NCBI GenBank assembly: GCA_021789735.1
Contig: JAJYJB010000020.1
Location: 1-33,298 of the forward strand
Direction: 5' to 3'
Length of the DNA stretch: 33,298 nucleotides
Origin: Nitrospirota bacterium
GTDB taxonomy: Bacteria; Nitrospirota; Thermodesulfovibrionia; Thermodesulfovibrionales; JdFR-88
Positions 8,529 to 15,756 of the stretch are shown one piece after another. The notes beneath the pieces were generated by a model. That model was not told where the DNA came from, did not search any database, and saw nothing but the letters and a program-made list of their open reading frames with translations. The stretch's first letter is position 1. Each line of letters starts with the position of its first letter. Made by a program: the position numbers and the translations under genes.

Positions 8529-9092
8529 TTATTTTTCGCCCCACCGGCCTGAAAAACAAAACTCCGGGACGGGCTTTCGTGAAGGCCCCGTTTTTTGTTC
8601 TTCAGCCGGGTAGCCCAGAGGGAACAACCCAACGATACGTATTTCATCCGGAATATTGAGCAGCTTTTTCAGTTCACCTTCGTCAAAAACACCTACAAAC
8701 ACGCTGCCCAGACCCAGTCCCCGGGCGGCCAGCATCAGGTTCTGGGCCGCTATGCCGGCATCAACCAGATAATATTGCTGGTCCCTGAGGTTGCCGGATT
8801 TTTCCGGGTCCGCGCACAGCACAATGTCCACGGGGGCATCGGCCAGTGCCTTCTTCGCAGGGTTTGCTTTATATCCCAGGGGTGCAAAGAAAGATTCTAC
8901 GTATGACAGGGCGCTGATCTTTGCTTTAACGCCCTTTTCCTTGACTACGACCAGCCGCCAGCACTGGAAGTTCGCCCATGACGGCGACATTCGAACGGCC
9001 TCAAGCACGGCCTGGAGTTTTTCATCCTCTACCGGCTTGTCCAGATAATTGCGAATGCTTCTTCTTGTTTTGATGGCATCCATAATATCCAT
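8529..9092 (-). CDS. Nitroreductase-family protein (FMN-dependent)
   Basis: A 187-residue flavin oxidoreductase of the nitroreductase fold. The N-terminus carries the FMN-binding signature [17 protein letters not shown] (about residue 37) and the late segment [12 protein letters not shown] (about 130-141) are also characteristic, and the protein ends with an [10 protein letters not shown] motif. I chose the ATG at 9092 because GGAGG sits 5-6 bases upstream and family members begin just before the RRSIR motif. An upstream ATG at 9125 is in frame and overlaps the stop of the small ORF 9118-9273, so coupled translation from there cannot be excluded. It is transcribed away from the SnoaL gene, behind the promoter at 9303-9331. 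Physiological substrate unknown. Confidence 0.88.
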   Translation of the reverse strand: MDIMDAIKTRRSIRNYLDKPVEDEKLQAVLEAVRMSPSWANFQCWRLVVVKEKGVKAKISALSYVESFFAPLGYKANPAKKALADAPVDIVLCADPEKSGNLRDQQYYLVDAGIAAQNLMLAARGLGLGSVFVGVFDEGELKKLLNIPDEIRIVGLFPLGYPAEEQKTGPSRKPVPEFCFSGRWGEK

Positions 9093-9117
9093 AGGGCCCT
9101 CCATATAATTCCCAGAA

Positions 9118-9273
9118 TTACTCATGGCAAAAAAAAACCGGTCCGCCGGGGATGAAATAAATGATGAAATAAATAAGGCTCCTTAGCTGCCCGGAAAGTC
9201 TGCCGCTTAACTCGCGGACCTCCGAGATGCGCCGCCGGCCCTGTTTTTTAAGCAATTTGATCATATCGGCCAT
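9118..9273 (-). CDS. Small leader ORF of the nitroreductase transcript
   Basis: A 51-residue frame starting at an ATG with a well-placed AGGAG ribosome site 9 bases upstream, and lying directly behind a near-consensus promoter. The first half is basic and helical ([19 protein letters not shown]...). The second half is hydrophobic ([14 protein letters not shown]), which could be one membrane segment. Its stop overlaps the outermost ATG of the nitroreductase in an ATGAGTAA arrangement. I do not recognise it. The N-terminus could be the start of a truncated helix-turn-helix protein. Promoter, ribosome site and overlap argue that it is translated. Confidence 0.45.
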   Translation of the reverse strand: MADMIKLLKKQGRRRISEVRELSGRLSGQLRSLIYFIIYFIPGGPVFFCHE

Positions 9274-9302
9274 CGAAAATACTCCTCGCAGAATTTCAAA
9301 TT

Positions 9303-9331
9303 ACTATATGTTCAACAAAAAAATCTGTCAA
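9303..9331 (-). promoter_or_regulatory. Near-consensus sigma70 promoter for the small ORF and nitroreductase
   Basis: On the minus strand TTGACA (9326-9331) is followed after exactly 17 bases by TATAGT (9303-9308). Transcription would begin near 9296, about 20 bases before the ribosome site of the 51-residue ORF. This is one of the best promoter matches in the window. Confidence 0.75.
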
Positions 9332-9353
9332 GAAATCGGATTGTCCCAGCCCC

Positions 9354-9421
9354 GCCTTGCCTAAAAACTTTAGGCTCCGGAAAATTTGGTTATGCCACAT
9401 TCGGATGGCATCAGGCAAGGC
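9354..9421. repeat. Structured fold-back element
   Basis: An outer 9-bp perfect inverted repeat (GCCTTGCCT at 9354-9362, AGGCAAGGC at 9413-9421) encloses two smaller hairpins: CTAAA-AAC-TTTAG at 9361-9373 and ATGCCA/TGGCAT at 9392-9397 and 9406-9411. The three-stem layout could be a structured RNA in the SnoaL leader or a palindromic repeat unit. No protein frame crosses it convincingly. Confidence 0.5.
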
Positions 9422-9460
9422 AGTCCTCGCGCTTAAAAACGATGCAGAAAGATGATTTTT

Positions 9461-9489
9461 GTGATAGATATTTGCTAGAGATCTATCAC
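9461..9489. promoter_or_regulatory. Inverted repeat, candidate operator upstream of the SnoaL gene
   Basis: GTGATAGAT (9461-9469) and ATCTATCAC (9481-9489) form a perfect 9-bp inverted repeat with an 11-base centre, ending 9 bases before the AGGAGG ribosome site of the SnoaL gene. Size and symmetry suit a dimeric repressor site; an RNA hairpin controlling translation is the alternative. No regulator gene is visible next to it. Confidence 0.55.
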
Positions 9490-9508
9490 TTTATTGCAGG
9501 AGGCACCC

Positions 9509-9919
9509 ATGTCTGAAAAGAATGTGCAGATCGTGAAGCGCTTTTTTGAAACAGCAGCAAAAGGGGACATTTCCGGGGCGCGTGCCGTGCTGGATCCGAA
9601 TATCGAGTGGGTTGAGCCGGAAGTGCGTGGGCTCTGGTTCAGCGGTACGCATCGTGGCGCTGAGGGCGCATTGAAGGAAGTCGTGGCAGCAACTTTCGAT
9701 AATGTCGATAATTTCAGTATCAGCATAGACGAGTACCTTGACGCGGGCGAAAACGTCATCGCCCTGGGCACATTTCACGGCAACGCCAAGGCGGCGGGGA
9801 AGGAATTTCGGATTCCCGCATGCTTTATCAGTACGGTGCGGGGGGACAAAATAGTCCGTTTCCGCACCTATCATAATACAGCGATGTGGCTGGAGGTGGT
9901 AGGCCAGCCCGTAGCTTAA
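9509..9919 (+). CDS. SnoaL-like / NTF2-fold protein
   Basis: A 136-residue protein of the SnoaL-like polyketide cyclase and ketosteroid isomerase-related fold. The N-terminal helix (VQIVKRFFETAAKGD) is followed by DPNIEWVEPE and, near the end, by RGDKIVRFRTYHNTA, which are typical landmarks of this small cone-shaped fold. The ATG at 9509 has an AGGAGG ribosome site 5 bases upstream. An in-frame TTG at 9494 would lie before that site and is rejected. It diverges from the nitroreductase, and the shared spacer carries the inverted repeats described above, so both may answer to the same signal. The fold is used for many small reactions or just for binding, so no substrate is proposed. Confidence 0.85.
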   Translation: MSEKNVQIVKRFFETAAKGDISGARAVLDPNIEWVEPEVRGLWFSGTHRGAEGALKEVVAATFDNVDNFSISIDEYLDAGENVIALGTFHGNAKAAGKEFRIPACFISTVRGDKIVRFRTYHNTAMWLEVVGQPVA

Positions 9920-9943
9920 AAAACAAAATTGCCAATTCCTGTA

Positions 9944-9992
9944 GGGCGGCTTCAGTTTTTGCATTTTTTTAAAAAAAACTGGGAGGCCGCCC
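9944..9992 (+). terminator. Large hairpin after the SnoaL gene
   Basis: GGGCGGC (9944-9950) pairs with GCCGCCC (9986-9992), CAGTTTTT (9953-9960) with AAAAACTG (9974-9981), and the loop contains T7/A8. Strong stem-loop 25 bases after the stop codon. It probably ends the SnoaL transcript, although the following bases are not T-rich. From here to the tRNA (9993-10163) I see no gene. Confidence 0.5.
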
Positions 9993-10163
9993 GGATTTTA
10001 TCAAAGAGCAGTCTCGCAAAATATGGCGGTGCTGGCAAAGAGCAATACTGAGGCAGCCACTCTATTTTGCACCGGACACGAAGATTTTCGCGGAAATATG
10101 GCTTTCTCCACGATTCTGAATAGTCAGGCAGGAAGAAAACCCAATAAAATCAAAGGAAAGGTC

Positions 10164-10242
<79 letters not shown>

Positions 10243-10250
10243 CGCCTGAT

Positions 10251-10280
10251 AGTTTAAGGGGTTTTTGGAATCCAAGTCAA
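10251..10280 (-). promoter_or_regulatory. Predicted promoter of tRNA-Pro
   Basis: On the minus strand TTGACT (10275-10280) and TAAACT (10251-10256) are separated by 18 bases and end 10 bases before the tRNA 5' end. The -35 box lies inside fold-back repeat copy A. Confidence 0.45.
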
Positions 10281-10317
10281 GAAACATTAGAACAATTTTG
10301 AGATAGGTTCCAAAACG
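10261..10317. repeat. Fold-back repeat, copy A
   Basis: Ends are inverted: GTTTTTGGAATCC at the left and GGTTCCAAAAC at the right. The right end (CAATTTTGAGATAGGTTCCA, 10294-10313) matches the right end of copy C at 30990-31009 in 17 of 20 positions. It lies just upstream of tRNA-Pro and supplies its likely -35 box. Confidence 0.5.
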
Positions 10318-10347
10318 AAGGCCGCCGGGGGGTAGGGCCCTCGGGCC

Positions 10348-11508
10348 CTACAGTCTTCTTTTAAGCAGAAAAAAGAGCCGCTCCTTGAGTTTGTCCGCCA
10401 GGGGCCTTTGCCTCCAGTGCTCAAGGGTTATCCTTTGCGCATTGTTGATGTCCTCATTGAACACGTCGCTGAGCGTCCCGGCAAAGCCCGCATCCAGTAT
10501 GCCCACATTGCCCTCGTCGTTCCACCTGAGGGACTGAAAATCCAGGTTGGCCGAGCCAACTATGCTCCAGGTCAGGTCGAAAACGTAGGTCTTTGCGTGC
10601 AGGACCTGTCCCATGTAGTGGTATATGTCTATGCCGGCCTTCAAAAGCCTCTCGTAATATGCCATGCCCGCGTATTTTGCCATGGGCACATCGGTGTGCC
10701 CCTGAAGGAGCAGTTTCACCTCCACGCCGCGGCGGGAAGCCGCCTCCAGCGTCTCTATCATCCTCCTTGAGGGCACGAAGTAGGCGGTGGTCAGGAGAAT
10801 GCTTTTCCTTGCGTGGTTGATGCTGTAATAGAGGAGCCTCCTCAGCCTCCGCCTTCCTTTTCCCGAGCCCGCGAACACCGGGATGACCGGAAGCCTTCCC
10901 TGCGGCTCGCAGTGCGAGGAGGCCGCCTCCAGCGGGCCCTTTCCCCATACTTTCCAGGACCTCCTGAACCTCTCAAGCAGCACGTGGGCCGCCGGGCCTT
11001 TTATGAGCACGCCCGTGTCCCTCCAGCCCTTCTTGTGCCGCAGGTGTATGCCCATATACTCGTTTGCGATGTTCAGCCCGCCGGTGAAGGCCGTGTCGCC
11101 GTCTATTATGATCAGCTTCCTGTGGTCCCTGTGCGCATATTTGAGGGGGGCGTAAAGCTTGAAAACATACGATGAGCCCACCCGCACGCCGGCCTGCCTC
11201 AGCTCGCGCCAGAAGCTTCGCGGGGTGCCAAAGGAGCCGAAATGGTCATAAATGACGTAGACGCTGACGCCTTCGCGGGCCTTCTCCTTAAGTATCGCGG
11301 AGAGCTCCCGCCCGGTGTCGTCGTTGCGGTAGATGTAGAATTCAAGGCATATGAGGGAACGGGCGGCCTTTACGCTTTCCAGGATGCGCCTGAAGGCCTC
11401 CTCTCCCCGCCACAGCAGCTCCACATGGTTGCCCGTGGCGAACCTGTCCCTGTAGATGCGCTCTATATCGTCGGCTGCAAAGCCGTCTTTTGCCAGTCGC
11501 CAGACCAT
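10348..11508 (-). CDS. Cardiolipin synthase (phospholipase D family)
   Basis: A 386-residue phosphatidyltransferase that makes cardiolipin in the inner membrane. Two HKD motifs are intact: HRKLIIID (around residue 130) and HAKTYVFD (around residue 307), each followed by the usual Gly-Ser/Gly-Asn segments (GGLNIANEY, GSANLDFQS). The PLD-N membrane helices found in ClsA are lacking, and the protein starts directly with the catalytic part, so it resembles ClsB/YbhO (usual length about 400). The C-terminus is basic. The ATG at 11508 has no strong ribosome site. It stands alone between tRNA-Pro and the malic enzyme gene. A related phospholipase function is the alternative. Confidence 0.9.
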   Translation of the reverse strand: MVWRLAKDGFAADDIERIYRDRFATGNHVELLWRGEEAFRRILESVKAARSLICLEFYIYRNDDTGRELSAILKEKAREGVSVYVIYDHFGSFGTPRSFWRELRQAGVRVGSSYVFKLYAPLKYAHRDHRKLIIIDGDTAFTGGLNIANEYMGIHLRHKKGWRDTGVLIKGPAAHVLLERFRRSWKVWGKGPLEAASSHCEPQGRLPVIPVFAGSGKGRRRLRRLLYYSINHARKSILLTTAYFVPSRRMIETLEAASRRGVEVKLLLQGHTDVPMAKYAGMAYYERLLKAGIDIYHYMGQVLHAKTYVFDLTWSIVGSANLDFQSLRWNDEGNVGILDAGFAGTLSDVFNEDINNAQRITLEHWRQRPLADKLKERLFFLLKRRL

Positions 11509-11708
11509 TATATGGGGATTATAACAAAAGGCGCCGCGCAGGCCGAACGGGTGTTTTTATTTTTGTTTTTTGGTCCGTCGGCTTTTTTGGGTTTTGGGAA
11601 AGTACGGCTTTTTTGTTAAAATGAATCGCTGGGCTCCAAAAAAGTTTTTTGTCTTTGTTTTTGGCCCGCAAAAAACATTTTATTTTTAAAGGAAAGCCAG
11701 ATATCCTG

Positions 11709-13118
11709 ATGGCGCATGCGCCAAGTCCGGGCTACAGCATAACCGTAAGGTGCGAGATAGAAAACAGGATCGGCACCTTCGCCAAGATCGCGCAGGCCAT
11801 TAGCGGCGTGGGCGGCGACCTGGGCCCCGTCGACATCGTCCGGGTCGAAAAAGGCAAGATAATCAGGGACATTACCGTAAACGCCAGGGACGAGGCCCAC
11901 GAGAGGCAGATCGTAAAGGCCGTAAAGGCGGTGGACGGCCTGAAGGTCCTGCGTGTGCTAGACAAGACGTTCTTCTCCCACGTCGGGGGCAAGATAGAGA
12001 TACACAACAGGTTCCCCGTGAGGGACAGGGACGACCTCTCCAAGGTCTATACGCCCGGCGTGGCAAGGGTATGCGCCGACATCCGTGAAAACAGGGAACA
12101 CGCATGGCGCTACACTATAAAGGGGAATTCGGTGGCGGTCATAACCGACGGCACCGCCGTTCTCGGCCTGGGCAACATCGGCCCCGAGGCGGCCATGCCG
12201 GTAATGGAGGGCAAGGCGATGCTCTTTAAGGAATTCGGCGGGGTGGACGCCTTCCCATTAGCCCTGGCCACCACGGACCCGGACGAGATAGTAAACACCA
12301 TCAGGAACGTGGCCGTCGCCTTTGGCGGCATCAACCTGGAGGACATATCGGCCCCTAGGTGCTTCGATATAGAGACCAGGCTCAGGCGCGCCCTGGACAT
12401 CCCCGTTTTCCATGACGACCAGCACGGCACGGCCGTTATCATAACGGCGGCCCTCATGAACGTGGCTAAGCTGCTGAAAAAGGACATGAGGAAAATGAAG
12501 ACGGTCATATGCGGGGCTGGCGCGGCCGGAATGGCCACGGTCAGGATGCTCATCTCCTCCGGCCTTAAGGACATGACCGTCTGCGACAGGTCCGGGACTA
12601 TCTACCGCGGCAGGCGGAAAGACATGAACCCTTACAAAAGGCAACTGGCGAAGATTACCAACCCCCGCATGATAAAGGGCACGGTCGGGGAGGCCATGCG
12701 CGGGGCGGAAGTGTTCATTGGGCTTTCCGCGCCGAACGTCATAACCGCCGCCGACATATCGAGGATGTCAAAAGACCCGGTGATATTCGCCCTGGCCAAC
12801 CCGGACCCGGAGATTTCCCCCGAAGAGGCGCTCCCCCTGGCCAGGGTCCTGGCCACTGGCAGGTCGGACTACCCCAACCAGGTAAACAATATGCTGGCCT
12901 TCCCCGGCATCTTCCGGGGCCTGTTGGACGCAAGGGCCACAGGGGTGAACGAGCAGGTCAAGTTCGCCGCCGCGCTCGCCATAGCCCGCACGGTGAAAGA
13001 GGACGAGCTGCACGAGGACTACATACTTCCAAGCATATTTGACAGGAAGGTAACCGCCGCCGTTGCGCGCGCGGTTTCGGAGGCCGCAGTGAAGACGGGG
13101 CTTGCAAGACATTTTTGA
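11709..13118 (+). CDS. NAD(P)-dependent malic enzyme with N-terminal ACT domain
   Basis: Decarboxylates malate to pyruvate and CO2 while reducing NAD(P)+. An ACT domain (about residues 8-85) precedes the catalytic part, suggesting allosteric control by a small ligand, perhaps an amino acid. The malic N domain shows VYTPGVARVC, the substrate/metal region HDDQHGTAVI and, in the NAD domain, GAGAAGMA; near the end is NQVNNMLAFPG. Length (469 residues) fits the short bacterial class plus ACT. I start at the ATG at 11709. An in-frame TTG at 11649 would add an atypical basic tail. GGAAAG lies 12 bases upstream. Linked in metabolism to the fumarase and succinate dehydrogenase genes further along, though not in their operon. 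Confidence 0.92.
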   Translation: MAHAPSPGYSITVRCEIENRIGTFAKIAQAISGVGGDLGPVDIVRVEKGKIIRDITVNARDEAHERQIVKAVKAVDGLKVLRVLDKTFFSHVGGKIEIHNRFPVRDRDDLSKVYTPGVARVCADIRENREHAWRYTIKGNSVAVITDGTAVLGLGNIGPEAAMPVMEGKAMLFKEFGGVDAFPLALATTDPDEIVNTIRNVAVAFGGINLEDISAPRCFDIETRLRRALDIPVFHDDQHGTAVIITAALMNVAKLLKKDMRKMKTVICGAGAAGMATVRMLISSGLKDMTVCDRSGTIYRGRRKDMNPYKRQLAKITNPRMIKGTVGEAMRGAEVFIGLSAPNVITAADISRMSKDPVIFALANPDPEISPEEALPLARVLATGRSDYPNQVNNMLAFPGIFRGLLDARATGVNEQVKFAAALAIARTVKEDELHEDYILPSIFDRKVTAAVARAVSEAAVKTGLARHF

Positions 13119-13191
13119 TTTTTTATTTTTATTTTTTTGCTTTTTTTCTTAAAAGAAAGGGGGTTTTAAAAAAGGTTTGCCAGAAAAAATC

Positions 13192-13953
13192 ATGGATGAG
13201 CTCAGGCTCTCCGGGGTCGCACCCGGCATAGCGGAGAAGGTCGCGCCGTTTCTAAAGGACGTGGTGACGGGCTTTGCCCCAGGCGGGCAGCTGCATTCGG
13301 TGTATATCGTGGGCAGCGTCCTCACCCCGGATTACCATCCGAAGACCTCGGACATAAACTCGGTCGTCCTTTTGGACCATGTGGACCTGGAGGCGATACG
13401 GAGGCTTGCGGCCATAGCGAAGCCGCACGCGAAAAAAAACAGGAGCATCTCGCTGCCTCTTGTCATGACCCCGGCGCACATAAGGGGCTCCGTCAATGTG
13501 TTTCCCGTGGAATACCTGAACTTCAGGCTGGTGCACGAGGCCGTCTGGGGGCGGGATATATTTTCCGGGCTGGAGATAGACAGGAAGGACCTGAGGCTCC
13601 AGTGCGAGCGGGAGCTTGAAGTAATGCTGGTAGGTCTCAGGCAGGGCTATCTTAAGATGGTGGAGGACGACAAAAAGCTCACGGAGGCCTTTTTCAGCTC
13701 GATAAAGTCGTACGTCCCCCTTTTCAGAGGGCTCATCCATCTGCTGGGCGGCGAGACCCCCCCGGTTGCCGCCCGCGACGTAATAGAGCGGTTGTCCGCT
13801 ATCACCGGGGTAAACACCTATGCCTTCGCCAAGGTGCACGAAAGAAAGAGGTTCGGGACCAAGCTCTCCTCTGTGGAGCTTGGCACCGCGTTTGAGCAGT
13901 ATTACGAGGCTGCCAGCAGGCTTGCGGAAATAACAGATGAAGCCAGGGTTTAA
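13192..13953 (+). CDS. Nucleotidyltransferase-like protein, active site possibly altered
   Basis: A 253-residue protein whose N-terminal third looks like the polymerase-beta nucleotidyltransferase fold. VGSVLTPDYHPKTSDINSVV (around residues 40-60) corresponds to the GS...SDxD motif, but the second metal-binding Asp is Asn (SDIN). The remainder is helical and unassigned. The ATG at 13192 is preferred over an in-frame TTG at 13177; neither has a strong ribosome site. The gene overlaps the next one (TPM domain) by 17 bases, so the two are probably co-translated. If the Asn is real, the protein may bind nucleotide without catalysis. Fold assignment is moderate. Confidence 0.6.
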   Translation: MDELRLSGVAPGIAEKVAPFLKDVVTGFAPGGQLHSVYIVGSVLTPDYHPKTSDINSVVLLDHVDLEAIRRLAAIAKPHAKKNRSISLPLVMTPAHIRGSVNVFPVEYLNFRLVHEAVWGRDIFSGLEIDRKDLRLQCERELEVMLVGLRQGYLKMVEDDKKLTEAFFSSIKSYVPLFRGLIHLLGGETPPVAARDVIERLSAITGVNTYAFAKVHERKRFGTKLSSVELGTAFEQYYEAASRLAEITDEARV

Positions 13954-14764
13954 GTCCCCGCGCCGCGCGGCGCTGCTTTTGCTGGCGTTTCTGGTCCTCT
14001 TTCTGTCAGGCCCGTTCCTTTCTTCCCGGCCTGCCTTTGGAGACAGCTCACCGGGGTACTTGAAGGGCCTGCCCTCGATGCCAAGGGACTACGTGACCGA
14101 CCTCGCCGGGATAATCGACCCCGGGGTAAGGCAGGAGCTTGACGGGTATCTGCAGGAGCTTGAGAAAAAGACCTCCGCGCAGGTGCTCGTGCTTACCGTG
14201 CCGAGCCTTGAGGGACAGCCGATAGATGACTATTCGATGTCGGTTGCGGAAAAATGGAAGCCCGGGCAGAAGGGGAAGGACAACGGGCTCCTTTTGCTTG
14301 TTGCCCCCAGGGAGCGCCGCTACAGGTTCGAGGTGGGCTACGGGCTTGAAGGCACCCTGCCGGACAGCTTTGTGGGAACGGTCGGGCGCACGTACCTGGT
14401 CCCCTACTTCAAAAAAGGGGATTACTCGGACGGCATCGCCCTGGCCGTCCAGGCGGTCGCCTCCCGCATAGCGCGGGACGCGAACGTAAAGATTGCCGGA
14501 CTTGCGAACGCCCCGGCCCCTCAGGATGTGATGCAGGCACAGGGGGGGCAGGTGGGACTTTTCAACCTCATCGTGGGCGGAATATTCTTCCTGATCGTCT
14601 TCCTGCTTTTCATCAGGCACCCTGGGCTCTTTCTGCTTTTCCTGTTTAGCGGGGGCGGCGGTTTTGGAGGTTTTGGCGGCGGAGGGGGCGGTTTTGGAGG
14701 CGGCAGCTTCGGCGGCGGAGGCGGCGGAGGGTTTGGCGGCGGCGGGGCCAGCGGCGGATGGTAA
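13937..14764 (+). CDS. TPM-domain protein (YgcG family), secreted and membrane-anchored
   Basis: A 275-residue envelope protein. An N-terminal signal sequence (basic start, hydrophobic run about 11-27) leads to a TPM domain (about 50-185) with YVTDLAGIID, WKPGQKGKDNGLLLLV, RRYRFEVGYGLEG and GTVGRTYLVPYF, all landmarks of the family. One membrane helix follows at about 208-240. The end is a glycine/phenylalanine-rich tail finishing in SGGW, as is usual for YgcG-like proteins. The family is often paired with LemA, as here, and some members show phosphatase activity; the role is unsettled. It overlaps the preceding gene by 17 bases. Confidence 0.9.
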   Translation: MKPGFKSPRRAALLLLAFLVLFLSGPFLSSRPAFGDSSPGYLKGLPSMPRDYVTDLAGIIDPGVRQELDGYLQELEKKTSAQVLVLTVPSLEGQPIDDYSMSVAEKWKPGQKGKDNGLLLLVAPRERRYRFEVGYGLEGTLPDSFVGTVGRTYLVPYFKKGDYSDGIALAVQAVASRIARDANVKIAGLANAPAPQDVMQAQGGQVGLFNLIVGGIFFLIVFLLFIRHPGLFLLFLFSGGGGFGGFGGGGGGFGGGSFGGGGGGGFGGGGASGGW

Positions 14765-14807
14765 TGGTAAAGGATAAAGGAACAAAAACAAACAAAATAA
14801 AAATTGT

Positions 14808-14856
14808 CTGGAACCTCTTGCAGCGGGAGGCGATCTTGAGACAGGTTCTGGAAGAC
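14808..14856. repeat. Fold-back repeat, copy B
   Basis: Ends CTGGAACCT and AGGTTCTGG are inverted. The inside, read on the minus strand, matches copy C in 34 of 39 positions (CCTGTCTCAAGATCGC is shared). It separates the TPM gene from lemA and ends just before the lemA ribosome site. Confidence 0.55.
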
Positions 14857-14877
14857 GCGAGGAGGTATAGTTAGGAA

Positions 14878-15453
14878 ATGTCAAATGGTGTGAAGACGGC
14901 CCTGATGGCGGTCGGCGCTGTTGTCCTGGCTGGGCTCATAGTTGCGACTACCATGATCTCCGGCTACAACAGGGTGGTAAGGATGGATGAGAGGGTCAAA
15001 AACAAGTGGGCGCAGGTCGAAAACCAGCTCAAAAGGAGATACGACCTCATACCCAACCTGGTTGCGACGGTAAAGGGTTATGCGGCCCATGAAAAAGGCC
15101 TGTTCGAGGACATAGCTGCCGCGAGGGTCAAATATTTCCAGGCAAGCACGACCAAGGACAAGATAGACGCCGCTAACCAGATGGAAGGCCCCATTTCAAG
15201 GCTCCTCCTTTTGCAGGAGCGCTACCCTCAGCTCAAGGCGAACGAGAGTTTTTTAAAGCTGCAGGACAGCCTGGAAGGCACCGAAAACAGGATAGCCGTT
15301 GCCCGCAAAAGGTACAACGACGCCGTCATGGCGCTTAACTCCTACATAAGGACGTTCATGGGCAGGTTCTACGCCGGGCTGGCCGGGGTCGGCGAGGCCC
15401 AGTACTATCAGATCCCGGCGGGGCAGTCGTCGACGCCAAAGGTGAAGTTTTAA
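14878..15453 (+). CDS. lemA: LemA family protein
   Basis: A 191-residue membrane-anchored helical protein. One N-terminal helix (about residues 9-29) is followed by the hallmark YNRVVRMDERVKNKWAQVEN and the strongly conserved KRRYDLIPNLVATVKGYA. The end retains the family pattern YNDAVMALNSYIRTF. LemA proteins are envelope proteins of unclear role, commonly next to TPM-domain or M48-protease genes; here the TPM gene lies just upstream. AGGAGG lies 12 bases before the ATG at 14878. Between the two genes sits fold-back repeat copy B. Confidence 0.95.
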   Translation: MSNGVKTALMAVGAVVLAGLIVATTMISGYNRVVRMDERVKNKWAQVENQLKRRYDLIPNLVATVKGYAAHEKGLFEDIAAARVKYFQASTTKDKIDAANQMEGPISRLLLLQERYPQLKANESFLKLQDSLEGTENRIAVARKRYNDAVMALNSYIRTFMGRFYAGLAGVGEAQYYQIPAGQSSTPKVKF

Positions 15454-15756
15454 AAAAAGGTTTGTGCAGTGGAGGCGGGCGGCATTCGCTCCGCTGGGGC
15501 CCGTCTCCACTTGTATGCCAGTGCAAGCCGTATAAACCGCGCCGTTTCTGCCTGATTGCCGCTGCTTCATGCGGCGCGCCAGTGGTTGCCCGTTGCGCTC
15601 ATGCCATCCGCCCCCACTGCATTTTTCATGTTTTTGTTTTGCCTCGCCGTTTTAAAAAAATAAAATGGCCGTGCGCGACCAGGATTTCCGAATAAATTAT
15701 CTTTACGCCGGGTACTTGCCATGGGGGGCCCGTAATACTAGAATTTGAAACAGGCC
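15454..15756. other. lemA-ftsH intergenic region with a hairpin
   Basis: About 300 bases without a gene. A 12-bp hairpin (GTGGAGGCGGGC at 15469-15480 and GCCCGTCTCCAC at 15499-15510, one G-T pair) follows lemA by 15 bases. It could end the lemA transcript, but no T run follows. The rest shows nothing I can assign; the ftsH promoter should lie here. Confidence 0.5.

Noticed and set aside
14640..14764. Glycine-coding GGC/GGA repeats as a possible tandem repeat locus
   Set aside because: They encode the normal Gly/Phe-rich tail of TPM-domain proteins ending in GGW.
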